Shown here in pieces: positions 52,850 to 60,419 of a DNA stretch of 64,000 nt (the first letter of the stretch is position 1; every line of letters begins with the position of its first letter). A model generated the notes under the pieces. That model made no database searches. It worked only from the letters and a program-made list of their open reading frames with translations, and was not told where the DNA came from. The position numbers and the translations under genes were made by a program. This stretch comes from Haloarcula ordinaria. Its GTDB lineage: Archaea > Halobacteriota > Halobacteria > Halobacteriales > Haloarculaceae. The stretch covers positions 248,001 to 312,000 of the forward strand of contig NZ_CP119789.1 in assembly GCF_029338275.1 (NCBI RefSeq), read 5' to 3'.

Positions 52850-54967
52850 TCACACTCCGTCGAGGTGTCGCCACGCTGCCCCGTCGGCGCTGGTGGGGAC
52901 TGCGACGCGAACCGTCGCGTCCGATTCGACCCTGGCGTGGTCGAACTCCCGACCCCCGTCGACCGACCTGTCGGCCCACGACACCAGTCGCACGTCGTCG
53001 ACGAACGCCGTTCTCGTCCCGGCGTTCGGTGGTGCGAGGATCACGAGGCAGTTGAGGTGCGTCGCGTCGTCGGGAACGGTGAAATCGTGGCTGAGGACGC
53101 CCCACGTCTCGCCAGTCGGCGGGAGCGAGAACGAGTCGCGGTGGATCGACGACCCGTCGGTGTCGGCGTACCAGGCGAGTTCGACAGTCAGGCCGGACGC
53201 GACCGCGGTGCGGTAGCGGGCCGTGAGCGTCAGGTCGCCGTCGACCGGAATCCGGTGGGCGTTCGAGAGGACGACGTTCTGTGAGTTGCCGGCGATGCGC
53301 TGCAGGCGGATCCCGCCGCTGCCCTCGTATCCGAACGACGCGCCGGTCGCAGGCGGAGTGCGGCTGAAGCGCCACAGCGTGCCGTCGTACCCGGAGCCGT
53401 CGACGTCGACGCTCTCGAAGGTCCCGGTCGGGAGCAGGTCGCGGCCGAGGCGGACGGCTCCACGTTCGACGGCGCGAATCGGGCCCGTCTTCCGGGCGTA
53501 GGTCCGGTCCCCGGAGAAGTCGAGCGCCGTCGTGGTCGCCGGTTCCACGCCTGTGCCGCCCGCGAGCCCGGTCGGCGTGACCGAGACGGTTCCGTCTGAG
53601 CGACCCGCGGTCCGCCAGGAGAGGGCTCGGTTCGGTTTCCCCACGACGCCCCGGGGCACGAATCCCTCGAGCAAGAGTGGGTCGACGACGACCCGTTCGA
53701 CGCCGTCGGCCGTCACGTAAGCCGTCAGGAGCGCCGACGGCAGCGTCTGCCAGAGCGTCTGGTCGAACACGAGGTTGCCGAGCGACCACGCGACGACGGC
53801 TCCGTCGAGCGTTTCGAGCCCGCCGGTGACGTGTGGATGGTGGTTGACGACGAGGTCGGCACCCGCGGCAGCCGCTGTCTCGGTGAGTCGACGCATCGTC
53901 GGCGTCGGGGTCGACTGATACGCCTCCCCACCGTGAATCTGAACCACCACCACGTCGTTGCGGTCGGCCGCGGCGGCGACGTGGTCAGCGAGTCGGTCGG
54001 GCGTCGCCTCCGCGACCCCGACGCCGGCTGGGACGGTCGTCGTGGTCCCGTCGTCGGTCGCCGACCCCCGCTCGCTTCGGTCGGCCGACCAGTGCAGGGC
54101 AAACCGGTCGCCGACGAGCGTCGTGCAGGACAGCATCGCGATGGAGACGCCGGCGACGTCGGTCGTCGCGGGCCGCCACGCCGCAGACGGTGACTGCCCA
54201 GCGCCCGAGTGCTCGATCCCCGCTGCATCGAGCGTTCTGGTGGTGTCAGCGAGCCCCGCCTGGAGTGCGTCGAAAGCGTGGTTGTTGCCGAGGGCCACGT
54301 AGTCGACGCCGGCGTCGGCGAGTGCCCGCCCGGCGACAGGGTGGGAGGCGTACTCGTACCGTTTGTCGGGGTGCCGAACCGTCGATTGCGTCAGCGGCGT
54401 CTCGAGGTTCACCGACGTGACGTCGGCGCTCTGCAACAGGGGTTTGATGCCGGCGAGGATCCGGTCGTGGTCGGCCCGCCGGTCGGACTCGCGAATGTGA
54501 GCGTGTGGGTTCAGCGGGTCCGTCGGGCGGTCGTAGAACCGCCGAGCGAACATCACGTCGCCGCCGAAGGCGAGCGCGGCAGTGCCGGCGGCCCCGACGA
54601 CCGTCACGTCGGTCGCCGTGCCGGGTGCCCCGGCCACGAGCCGCTCGATGTACCCCGGAGCCGTGACGCGGAGCCAGACCGGGCGCTCGGTCCGAAGGCG
54701 AAAGCGGCCGGCGTCGTCCGTCGTCGTCCCGCCCACGCGCCCCTCGCTGCCGACGACCGCCTCGACGGTAGCACCGGTGACCGCCTCGCCCGCCGTGTCC
54801 CGGACGCGACCCGAGAGTGGCCCGGCGGTCGATTGCTGACTCCCCTCACCCGTCCCCGGTTGGGGGAAGACGCGAGTCACCGACGAACAGCCAGCGAGAC
54901 CGCTCGCCGCGCCCAGTCCGAGGCTCCGTAACAGCGTGCGCCGAGACAGTGGTCCGGTGGGTGGCAT
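52850..54967 (-). CDS. capA: CapA-family lipoprotein with extra N- and C-terminal beta domains (poly-gamma-glutamate operon)
   Basis: 705 residues, about twice the common CapA length. L-S-R-R-T-L-L-R-S-L-G-L-G-A-A-S-G-L-A-G-C is a Tat signal and lipobox. Residues about 48-125 form a carboxypeptidase-regulatory-like domain (G-A-T-V-E-A-V-V-G ... R-F-R-L-R-T). The CapA metallophosphoesterase-like domain follows (F-G-G-D-V-M-F-A-R; N-L-E-T-P-L; G-N-N-H-A-F-D; V-N-H-H-P-H-V; W-S-L-G-N-L-V-F-D). The last 200 residues look like a carbohydrate-binding-type jelly roll. It follows pgsB by 6 bases. It should be the surface component releasing or anchoring poly-gamma-glutamate. Confidence 0.9.
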   Translation of the reverse strand: MPPTGPLSRRTLLRSLGLGAASGLAGCSSVTRVFPQPGTGEGSQQSTAGPLSGRVRDTAGEAVTGATVEAVVGSEGRVGGTTTDDAGRFRLRTERPVWLRVTAPGYIERLVAGAPGTATDVTVVGAAGTAALAFGGDVMFARRFYDRPTDPLNPHAHIRESDRRADHDRILAGIKPLLQSADVTSVNLETPLTQSTVRHPDKRYEYASHPVAGRALADAGVDYVALGNNHAFDALQAGLADTTRTLDAAGIEHSGAGQSPSAAWRPATTDVAGVSIAMLSCTTLVGDRFALHWSADRSERGSATDDGTTTTVPAGVGVAEATPDRLADHVAAAADRNDVVVVQIHGGEAYQSTPTPTMRRLTETAAAAGADLVVNHHPHVTGGLETLDGAVVAWSLGNLVFDQTLWQTLPSALLTAYVTADGVERVVVDPLLLEGFVPRGVVGKPNRALSWRTAGRSDGTVSVTPTGLAGGTGVEPATTTALDFSGDRTYARKTGPIRAVERGAVRLGRDLLPTGTFESVDVDGSGYDGTLWRFSRTPPATGASFGYEGSGGIRLQRIAGNSQNVVLSNAHRIPVDGDLTLTARYRTAVASGLTVELAWYADTDGSSIHRDSFSLPPTGETWGVLSHDFTVPDDATHLNCLVILAPPNAGTRTAFVDDVRLVSWADRSVDGGREFDHARVESDATVRVAVPTSADGAAWRHLDGV

Positions 54968-54973
54968 CTGTAC

Positions 54974-56158
54974 TCAGCGCCCCTCGACCGGTTTTCCGTC
55001 AGCGACCCGGTCGGGCGGACTCGATTCGACACGCTCGGCCCGGGCGTCCACTTCCGCGAGGAGCGAGCGCATGAACTCCGTGACGGTGTTACCCATCAGC
55101 ATCACGGGATTGCCAGCCTCCAGCGCGGCGTCGAGGACGGCCGCCGGTTCGCTGTCCGTGCCGTGAGAGACGACGGGGAACGTCGCGTTCGTCTCGAACA
55201 GCGTCCGGTCATAACCGACCACGTGGGCACGCTCGATGGCGTTCGCATCGGCGAGTTCGCCGAGGTAGCGGAGGAACGACGCCGTCCGGCCGCGGCGGTC
55301 GCGCCTGAGGTTCAGCAGCGGTTCGACGACGGTGTCCGTGTCGCCGACCAGTGACCGGCGGGCGAGTTCCGTACTCTGGACGTCGTTGACCGGCGCCGCG
55401 TTGAACACGCGCCCGCCGGGGAGCCGACGCCAGGTCGGTCTGAGACGGTCGAGGTACCCCTCGCGTCGGGTCTCGGAGAGCGGCGGTTCACCGAGCGCCC
55501 CGAAGACGGCGTCCAGGCCGTAGACGCACTCGGCCCCCGGCGTCGAGCGGTCCTCGGGCGCGATGTCGACGAACATCACCGGCGCGTCGCGGCGGTCGAG
55601 TTCCGCCCGGAGGTAGCGACGGAGCGCCTCGTCTTGCTCGCCACAGACGACCGGCGTGCCACTCGGGACAGCGCGGGCGAGCGCACGAGCGATCTGGATC
55701 CGGTCGCGGCCGAGGGTATCGAGGTGGTCTTCGCGGACGTTGGTGAGAAAGAGGAGGTCCGGATCGACGAACTGCTCGTTGACGAGTCGCGTCGTGTACT
55801 GCCTGATGCCCTGGTTCTCGACGATGGCCACGTCGACGTCGTCGAACCGGGCGAGTTCGCGTTCGTTCTCGTAGAGTCGGACCGTCTCCTCACGGGTAAC
55901 CGTCTGGACGGTGCCGTTGTACAGGACCTGGGGGACGTCGCCGGTGATCTTTGCGAACGTGTCGTACCCGCGAGCGGTGAACACATCGTGGAGCCAGCGG
56001 GTCATCGTCGATTTCCCACGGACGCCGGCGACGACGATCCGGTAGTCGATCTGCCGCAGGTGCCGGCGGTGGGCCGGTCCGGCACCGAGCGCGTGGGCGA
56101 GTTCGCTGCCGAGTCTGCCCAGAAGCGCACGCAGCCGACCGGCGGCGTCGGTCGTCAT
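54974..56158 (-). CDS. pgsB: Poly-gamma-glutamate synthase PgsB/CapB (Mur-ligase-like)
   Basis: 394 residues from ATG 56158. The Mur-type ATP loop is V-A-G-V-R-G-K-S-T (residues 43-51). I-V-E-N-Q-G-I-R-Q, F-L-T-N-V-R-E-D-H-L-D and N-A-A-P-V-N-D-V-Q-S-T match PgsB. N-P-V-M-L-M-G-N-T-V-T-E-F closes the protein. It polymerises glutamate through gamma-amide bonds with ATP. The ATG overlaps the pgsC stop (ATGA). A much longer open frame upstream is a shadow of pgsC. With pgsC and capA it forms a complete synthesis operon. Confidence 0.93.
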   Translation of the reverse strand: MTTDAAGRLRALLGRLGSELAHALGAGPAHRRHLRQIDYRIVVAGVRGKSTMTRWLHDVFTARGYDTFAKITGDVPQVLYNGTVQTVTREETVRLYENERELARFDDVDVAIVENQGIRQYTTRLVNEQFVDPDLLFLTNVREDHLDTLGRDRIQIARALARAVPSGTPVVCGEQDEALRRYLRAELDRRDAPVMFVDIAPEDRSTPGAECVYGLDAVFGALGEPPLSETRREGYLDRLRPTWRRLPGGRVFNAAPVNDVQSTELARRSLVGDTDTVVEPLLNLRRDRRGRTASFLRYLGELADANAIERAHVVGYDRTLFETNATFPVVSHGTDSEPAAVLDAALEAGNPVMLMGNTVTEFMRSLLAEVDARAERVESSPPDRVADGKPVEGR

Positions 56159-57339
56159 CGCCGTTCGCCACCCCGCTTCGTGTCGGGTTCGATGCCCGAC
56201 AGCGCCGCCGGGGCCGGCTGGATCCGTTCGAGCCGGTAGAGTGCCCAGCAGGCGGGCCCGAGCAGCGCCGCACCGACCACGAGCGACTCGACTGGTACCG
56301 TCCTGAGCATCCCACCCGGTGGAGGGACGACAAAGAGGCGAGCGAGGAACGTGATGACGACCAGGAGCGCGAGGATGGCCGCGAGCGTCGCTGGGCGTTC
56401 GGCCGGCGAACTCACGTGCATGTTGTACGCCGTCACCCCGGCGAGCAGGCCGATGAAAAACGGGAGCACGCCGTGAGTGGCGGGAATCACGGCGACAGAA
56501 GAGATCGCCGCCAAGAGTCCGAAGATGACGCTGGTCGCGAGCAGGACCCGGCCGTACAGCAGCGTCCACCGGTGGACCGCCTGGACGGCCACGTAGACGA
56601 GGACGCCGGTCACGAGCCACAGCGGGAGCATCCAGCCGTTTCGAAAGGAGAGCAAGACGACGAGCGGGACGGCGATAACCCCGCCGAGTCGGAGTCCGTA
56701 GCGGGCTCGAACCAGTTCGCCCATGACCATGCCGACCGCAAGCACGCCGATAGTGAGCCGGTTCGACGCGATAATCGGGAGTGGTGGCCGGTCGACGGTC
56801 AGGCCGAACGCGATAGCGATGTCGGATTCGGGACTCAACAACAGCGGCGGCGTCGCCTGCGCGAGCGGCGTCAGGCCGACGGCGATCGTCAGGCCGATAC
56901 CGACCACGACGAGAAACAGCAACACGGCGAGGCTCACCACGGCGTCGAGCACCCGGTCTTCGACCGAGAGCCGGTGGAAGTTGTACGCCGCGATGCCCGG
57001 CAGGATGCTCCCGAGGAACTCGATCTCGGCGATCATCCGCCTGAGCCCCAGGTCCAGTGCGAGAAACTCGAAGATCGTGATCGGGACGAGCGCGCCGACA
57101 GCGATCGAGATGACGTACAGTTGTCGCCCGTAGAGCGGGAGTCGCGCCTTCACGAAGCGAAGCGAGACGTACGCCGCGACCGTACTCAAGACGAAGACGG
57201 GGAAGGTGCTGAAACTCCGCAGCAGGTACACAGCGACCAGCGGAACGACGATGACACCGCCGAGTCTGAGCCCTCGCAGTTGCGCCGCTCCGATTCCCGC
57301 GAGCAAGCCGAGCAGCAGTATGGCCGTCGCGATCAACAT
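56155..57339 (-). CDS. pgsC: Poly-gamma-glutamate membrane protein PgsC/CapC, tandem-duplicated form
   Basis: 394 residues from ATG 57339; a TTG six codons upstream is an alternative. PgsC normally has about 150 residues. Here two copies are joined. Copy 1 (about 20-150) has L-R-L-G-G-V-I-V-V-P-L, then L-P-L-Y-G-R-Q, then P-G-I-A-A-Y-N-F-H-R. Copy 2 (about 215-345) has L-R-L-G-G-V-I-A-V-P-L, then T-L-L-Y-G-R-V, then A-G-V-T-A-Y-N-M-H-V. Together there are about 10 hydrophobic helices. It is the membrane partner of PgsB, and its 3' end overlaps pgsB by 4 bases. Confidence 0.87.
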   Translation of the reverse strand: MLIATAILLLGLLAGIGAAQLRGLRLGGVIVVPLVAVYLLRSFSTFPVFVLSTVAAYVSLRFVKARLPLYGRQLYVISIAVGALVPITIFEFLALDLGLRRMIAEIEFLGSILPGIAAYNFHRLSVEDRVLDAVVSLAVLLFLVVVGIGLTIAVGLTPLAQATPPLLLSPESDIAIAFGLTVDRPPLPIIASNRLTIGVLAVGMVMGELVRARYGLRLGGVIAVPLVVLLSFRNGWMLPLWLVTGVLVYVAVQAVHRWTLLYGRVLLATSVIFGLLAAISSVAVIPATHGVLPFFIGLLAGVTAYNMHVSSPAERPATLAAILALLVVITFLARLFVVPPPGGMLRTVPVESLVVGAALLGPACWALYRLERIQPAPAALSGIEPDTKRGGERR

Positions 57340-57539
57340 GTCGTCGGTCCACCCCAAAGAACGCCGGCGAGCACCCGGAGCCCGGACAGAGTCGTTCTTT
57401 CGAAAACCAATATAGATATCGTAATTTAACTGTTTCTATCACATTGTTTGCTCACCAGACACGCACGGCGTCCCCGATCACTCCGGGACGCGACCACGTG
57501 GCGCATCGCATTTACCCACGGCTCACCTCGTGAGAACCA

Positions 57540-58153
57540 ATGAAGAAGTCACTCGAGGAACACGCCGACCGCTTCTCCGAGCACGCCGCCGACTACGACG
57601 AGAACCAGGATTCCCCCGAGTATCGGGCCTGTGCCGACCTCGTGGTCGCCCACGCCGACCCCCAATCTGACGACGTGGTACTGGATCTGGGGACCGGCAC
57701 AGGTGCAATAGCCTTCGGCGTCGCCGACGCCGCCGGCGAGGTCGTCGGGCGGGACATCAGCGAGGGGATGCTGGCGAAAGCCCGAGAGAAAGCCGCCGAC
57801 CAGGGCGTCGAGAACGTTTCCTTCGGTGAGGGGCGCTTCCGGGACCCGCAGGTCCCCGACGGCGTGAGCGTGGACATCTCACCTCGAACTTCGCGATGCA
57901 CCACCTCGGCGACGGGGAGAAGCGCGAAGCCATCGGCGTGATCGCCGGCCTCGGACCCCGGAAGATCGTCCTCGGCGACGTGATGTTCTTCGGCCATCCT
58001 GACCCCGACGAGCCGTTCTACAGTCCCGAGGTCGACGACCCGGCGACGGTCGGCGTGCTCGTGGACGCCTTCACCGACGCCGGCTACGCCATCACGGCCG
58101 TCGAGATGGTCGCAGCGCAGGTCGGCGTGCTGGTCGCCGAGAAGTTGGTCTGA
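57540..58153 (+). pseudogene. SAM-dependent methyltransferase interrupted by a one-base frameshift
   Basis: The first frame (ATG 57540) has F-S-E-H-A-A-D-Y-D, V-V-L-D-L-G-T-G-T-G-A (SAM site) and G-R-D-I-S-E-G-M-L, and runs out of homology after V-S-V-D-I near 57878. The rest, including N-F-A-M-H-H-L (the usual motif after the fourth strand) and K-I-V-L-G-D-V-M-F, continues in another frame to the TGA at 58151-58153. Inserting one base at about 57878 (so that ATC-TCA reads as ATC-nTC-A) restores a single product of about 204 residues. So this is either a recent inactivation or a sequencing error. The intact protein would be a class I methyltransferase of unknown substrate. Confidence 0.8.
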
Positions 58154-58160
58154 GTGCCGT

Positions 58161-58532
58161 TCAGTGCAGCTGCTTCGTGATGTCCGACGAGGAGACCATC
58201 CCGATGTAGTCGTCGTCGACGACCGGGAGGTGGTTGATACCGAAGTTCGTCATCATCGCCGCCGTCTCGCCCAGCGGGAGGTCCGGCGGCACCGTCTCGA
58301 CGTGCTCGGTCATCAGGTCCGAGACCAGCAGGTCGCTGGTGTCCATCCCTTGCGCGACAGCGTCGAGGACGTCCGTGCTCGTGATAATCGACGGCGGCGC
58401 GGTCGTCACGAGCAGCGCGCTGATGTCCTTGTCTCGCATGACGGCCGCGGCCTCGACGATCTCGGCGTCCGGGGAAATCGTCTCGAGTGGCGTCGTCATG
58501 ATGTCCGCTACCAGAGTGCGGTCGTTGCTCAT
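58161..58532 (-). CDS. Two-CBS-domain protein
   Basis: 123 residues consisting of two CBS motifs: D-I-M-T-T-P-L-E-T-I ... I-T-S-T-D-V-L, and D-L-M-T-E-H-V-E-T-V ... G-M-V-S-S-S-D-I. It is a stand-alone nucleotide-binding pair, similar in plan to 6874-7263 but clearly diverged. It is convergent with the methyltransferase remnant and divergent from arcS. Target unknown. Confidence 0.86.
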   Translation of the reverse strand: MSNDRTLVADIMTTPLETISPDAEIVEAAAVMRDKDISALLVTTAPPSIITSTDVLDAVAQGMDTSDLLVSDLMTEHVETVPPDLPLGETAAMMTNFGINHLPVVDDDYIGMVSSSDITKQLH

Positions 58533-58624
58533 GGGGGAGTAGTTTCACGCCGGGGATATTGGTCTTTCCACACCGCGGTCACCGAAGAGCAAGATAGTTA
58601 CTCGCCCGTGGCCGACGCTACTGC

Positions 58625-60412
58625 ATGACCGACTACTTCGAGGTCCACGAGCGCGACGCCGCCGCGCGACTGGGCGAGTTGCGCCTCGCCGAGTCCGTGA
58701 CGACGCCGGCGCTGGTGGACGACGTGGACGCGGATACGCCGGGTGCCGCCCACCCCCTGCTTCGCGACGGTGGGAGTCTCTGGGGCCAGGACCAACCCGA
58801 ACCCGAGGGCGACGACAGTGCGGTGACGGTCCTCCCCTATCGGGGACTACCCGCTGGTACCCCCGACGAAGTGGCCGACGCGTTCGCCGGCGACTACCCT
58901 GACGTCGACTTTCCCAGCGCGGCGGTGGTCTCGCCCAAGAACGCAGGACAACATCCGGCCGACGTCACCGTGCTCTCGGGCGCGCCGGGCTACGTTGGCC
59001 ACGCCCAAGCCTTCGTCGACGCCGTCACCAGCGTCCGAGATGTGACCCCCACGGACACTGCACTGTATCTCCCAGGCGTCGCGACCCCCCGGAACGTCGC
59101 GACGCTCGTCTACGCCGGCGTGGACCTCGTCGACCCCGACAGAGCGGTCATCCGCGGGACCGAAGGCCGCTATCTGACCACCGACGAGGCGTACTTCCTC
59201 GAAGACTTAGAGGAACTCCCCTGTGCGTGTCCGGCCTGCCAGGTCCCGCGCGAGGAGTTCGACCGCGAGGACTGCGTCGAACACAACGTCAACGCGCTGG
59301 CTGCGGAACTCCGGCGGGTCCGCCGGCGCATCCGCGACGGTCGCCTGCGCGATTACATCGAGGGCCAGGCCCGACAGGACAACTGGCTCACGGCGACGGT
59401 CCGGCTGTTGGACCAGCAGTACGGCTACGTCGAGGAGCGCACGCCGCTCATCCGTCGCGCCCAGCTCTCGGCGGCCACCGAGGACGCCATCCGGCGCGTC
59501 GAGATCCAGCGCTTCGCCGAGCGCGTCACCGAACGTTACGTCCCCCGCTTCGACGACCGCCCGCTCGTCCTAATTCCGTGTTCGGCGCGCAAGCCCTACA
59601 GCGACTCCCAGAGCCACAAGCAGTACCACGACGCCGTCCACTGGCGCGCCCACATGGTGTCGATGACGTCGCCCATCGGCGTCGTCCCCCAGGAGCTCGA
59701 ACTGACCTACCCCGCCCAGCACTACGACTCCGTCGTGACCGGCGAGTGGAGCGCGAACGAGATCGAGTTCGTCAGCACGGTGCTGGAGCGGTACCTCGCG
59801 GACGCAGACTACCCCGAGATCATCGCACACGTCCCCGGCGGGGGGTACCGCGACATCTGCGAGCGTGTCGAGGCGTCGCTGGGACTGGACGTCACGTACA
59901 CCGTCACCGACCACCCGACCACGGCCGATTCACTTGCGAACCTCGCCGCCGAACTCGAGGGGTGGGACACCTACCGGAAGTCCACCCGCGAGGCCAACAC
60001 CATCCGCGCCGTCGCCGACTACCAGTTCGGCGCTGGGGCAGGCGACGAACTGTTCGACGACATCGCAACGCAGGGCCGGTACCCACAACTACGCGCCGAC
60101 AGCGCCGACGGCGAGCAGCTCGCGGCGCTCGCCCAACAGTACGGCGTCCTCTCGCTGACACTCGCCGGCGCCCGACGATGGGTCGAGAGCGACGTGCCGT
60201 CGAAGACGGTCGAAATCGAACCGTTCGTCCCGCACGGGTCGGTGCTCGCACCCGGTATCACCGACGCAAGCGACGACATCCGCGTCGGTGACGATGTCGT
60301 GATTCGCGGTGACGCTGCGTTCGGCGTCGGCCGCGCACAGATGAGTGGCCCGGAGATGCGCGACTCGTCGCGTGGGATTGCCGTGCAGATGCGTCACGTC
60401 GAGGAGCAGTAG
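58625..60412 (+). CDS. arcS: Archaeosine synthase ArcS
   Basis: 595 residues. The N-terminal part is a degenerate TGT-like domain without the catalytic Asp-containing T-D-S-G-S motif. It has the zinc-type C-A-C-P-A-C. The middle carries L-I-P-C-S-A-R-K-P-Y-S-D-S-Q-S-H, the ArcS-specific motif (the P-C-S-x-x-K-P-Y loop). The C-terminus is a PUA domain (V-V-I-R-G-D-A-A-F-G-V-G-R-A). ArcS converts tRNA-bound preQ0 to archaeosine with lysine or a partner radical-SAM enzyme. No partner gene is adjacent. TgtA acts before it and is 6 kb upstream. Confidence 0.94.
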   Translation: MTDYFEVHERDAAARLGELRLAESVTTPALVDDVDADTPGAAHPLLRDGGSLWGQDQPEPEGDDSAVTVLPYRGLPAGTPDEVADAFAGDYPDVDFPSAAVVSPKNAGQHPADVTVLSGAPGYVGHAQAFVDAVTSVRDVTPTDTALYLPGVATPRNVATLVYAGVDLVDPDRAVIRGTEGRYLTTDEAYFLEDLEELPCACPACQVPREEFDREDCVEHNVNALAAELRRVRRRIRDGRLRDYIEGQARQDNWLTATVRLLDQQYGYVEERTPLIRRAQLSAATEDAIRRVEIQRFAERVTERYVPRFDDRPLVLIPCSARKPYSDSQSHKQYHDAVHWRAHMVSMTSPIGVVPQELELTYPAQHYDSVVTGEWSANEIEFVSTVLERYLADADYPEIIAHVPGGGYRDICERVEASLGLDVTYTVTDHPTTADSLANLAAELEGWDTYRKSTREANTIRAVADYQFGAGAGDELFDDIATQGRYPQLRADSADGEQLAALAQQYGVLSLTLAGARRWVESDVPSKTVEIEPFVPHGSVLAPGITDASDDIRVGDDVVIRGDAAFGVGRAQMSGPEMRDSSRGIAVQMRHVEEQ

Positions 60413-60419
60413 CAGAGGG

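Noticed and set aside
56159..57442. 428-codon upstream extension of pgsB
   Set aside because: It is an out-of-frame reading of pgsC; PgsB homology starts at 56158.
58084..58548. 154-codon minus-strand frame overlapping the CBS gene
   Set aside because: Shadow of the real 123-residue CBS protein in another frame.
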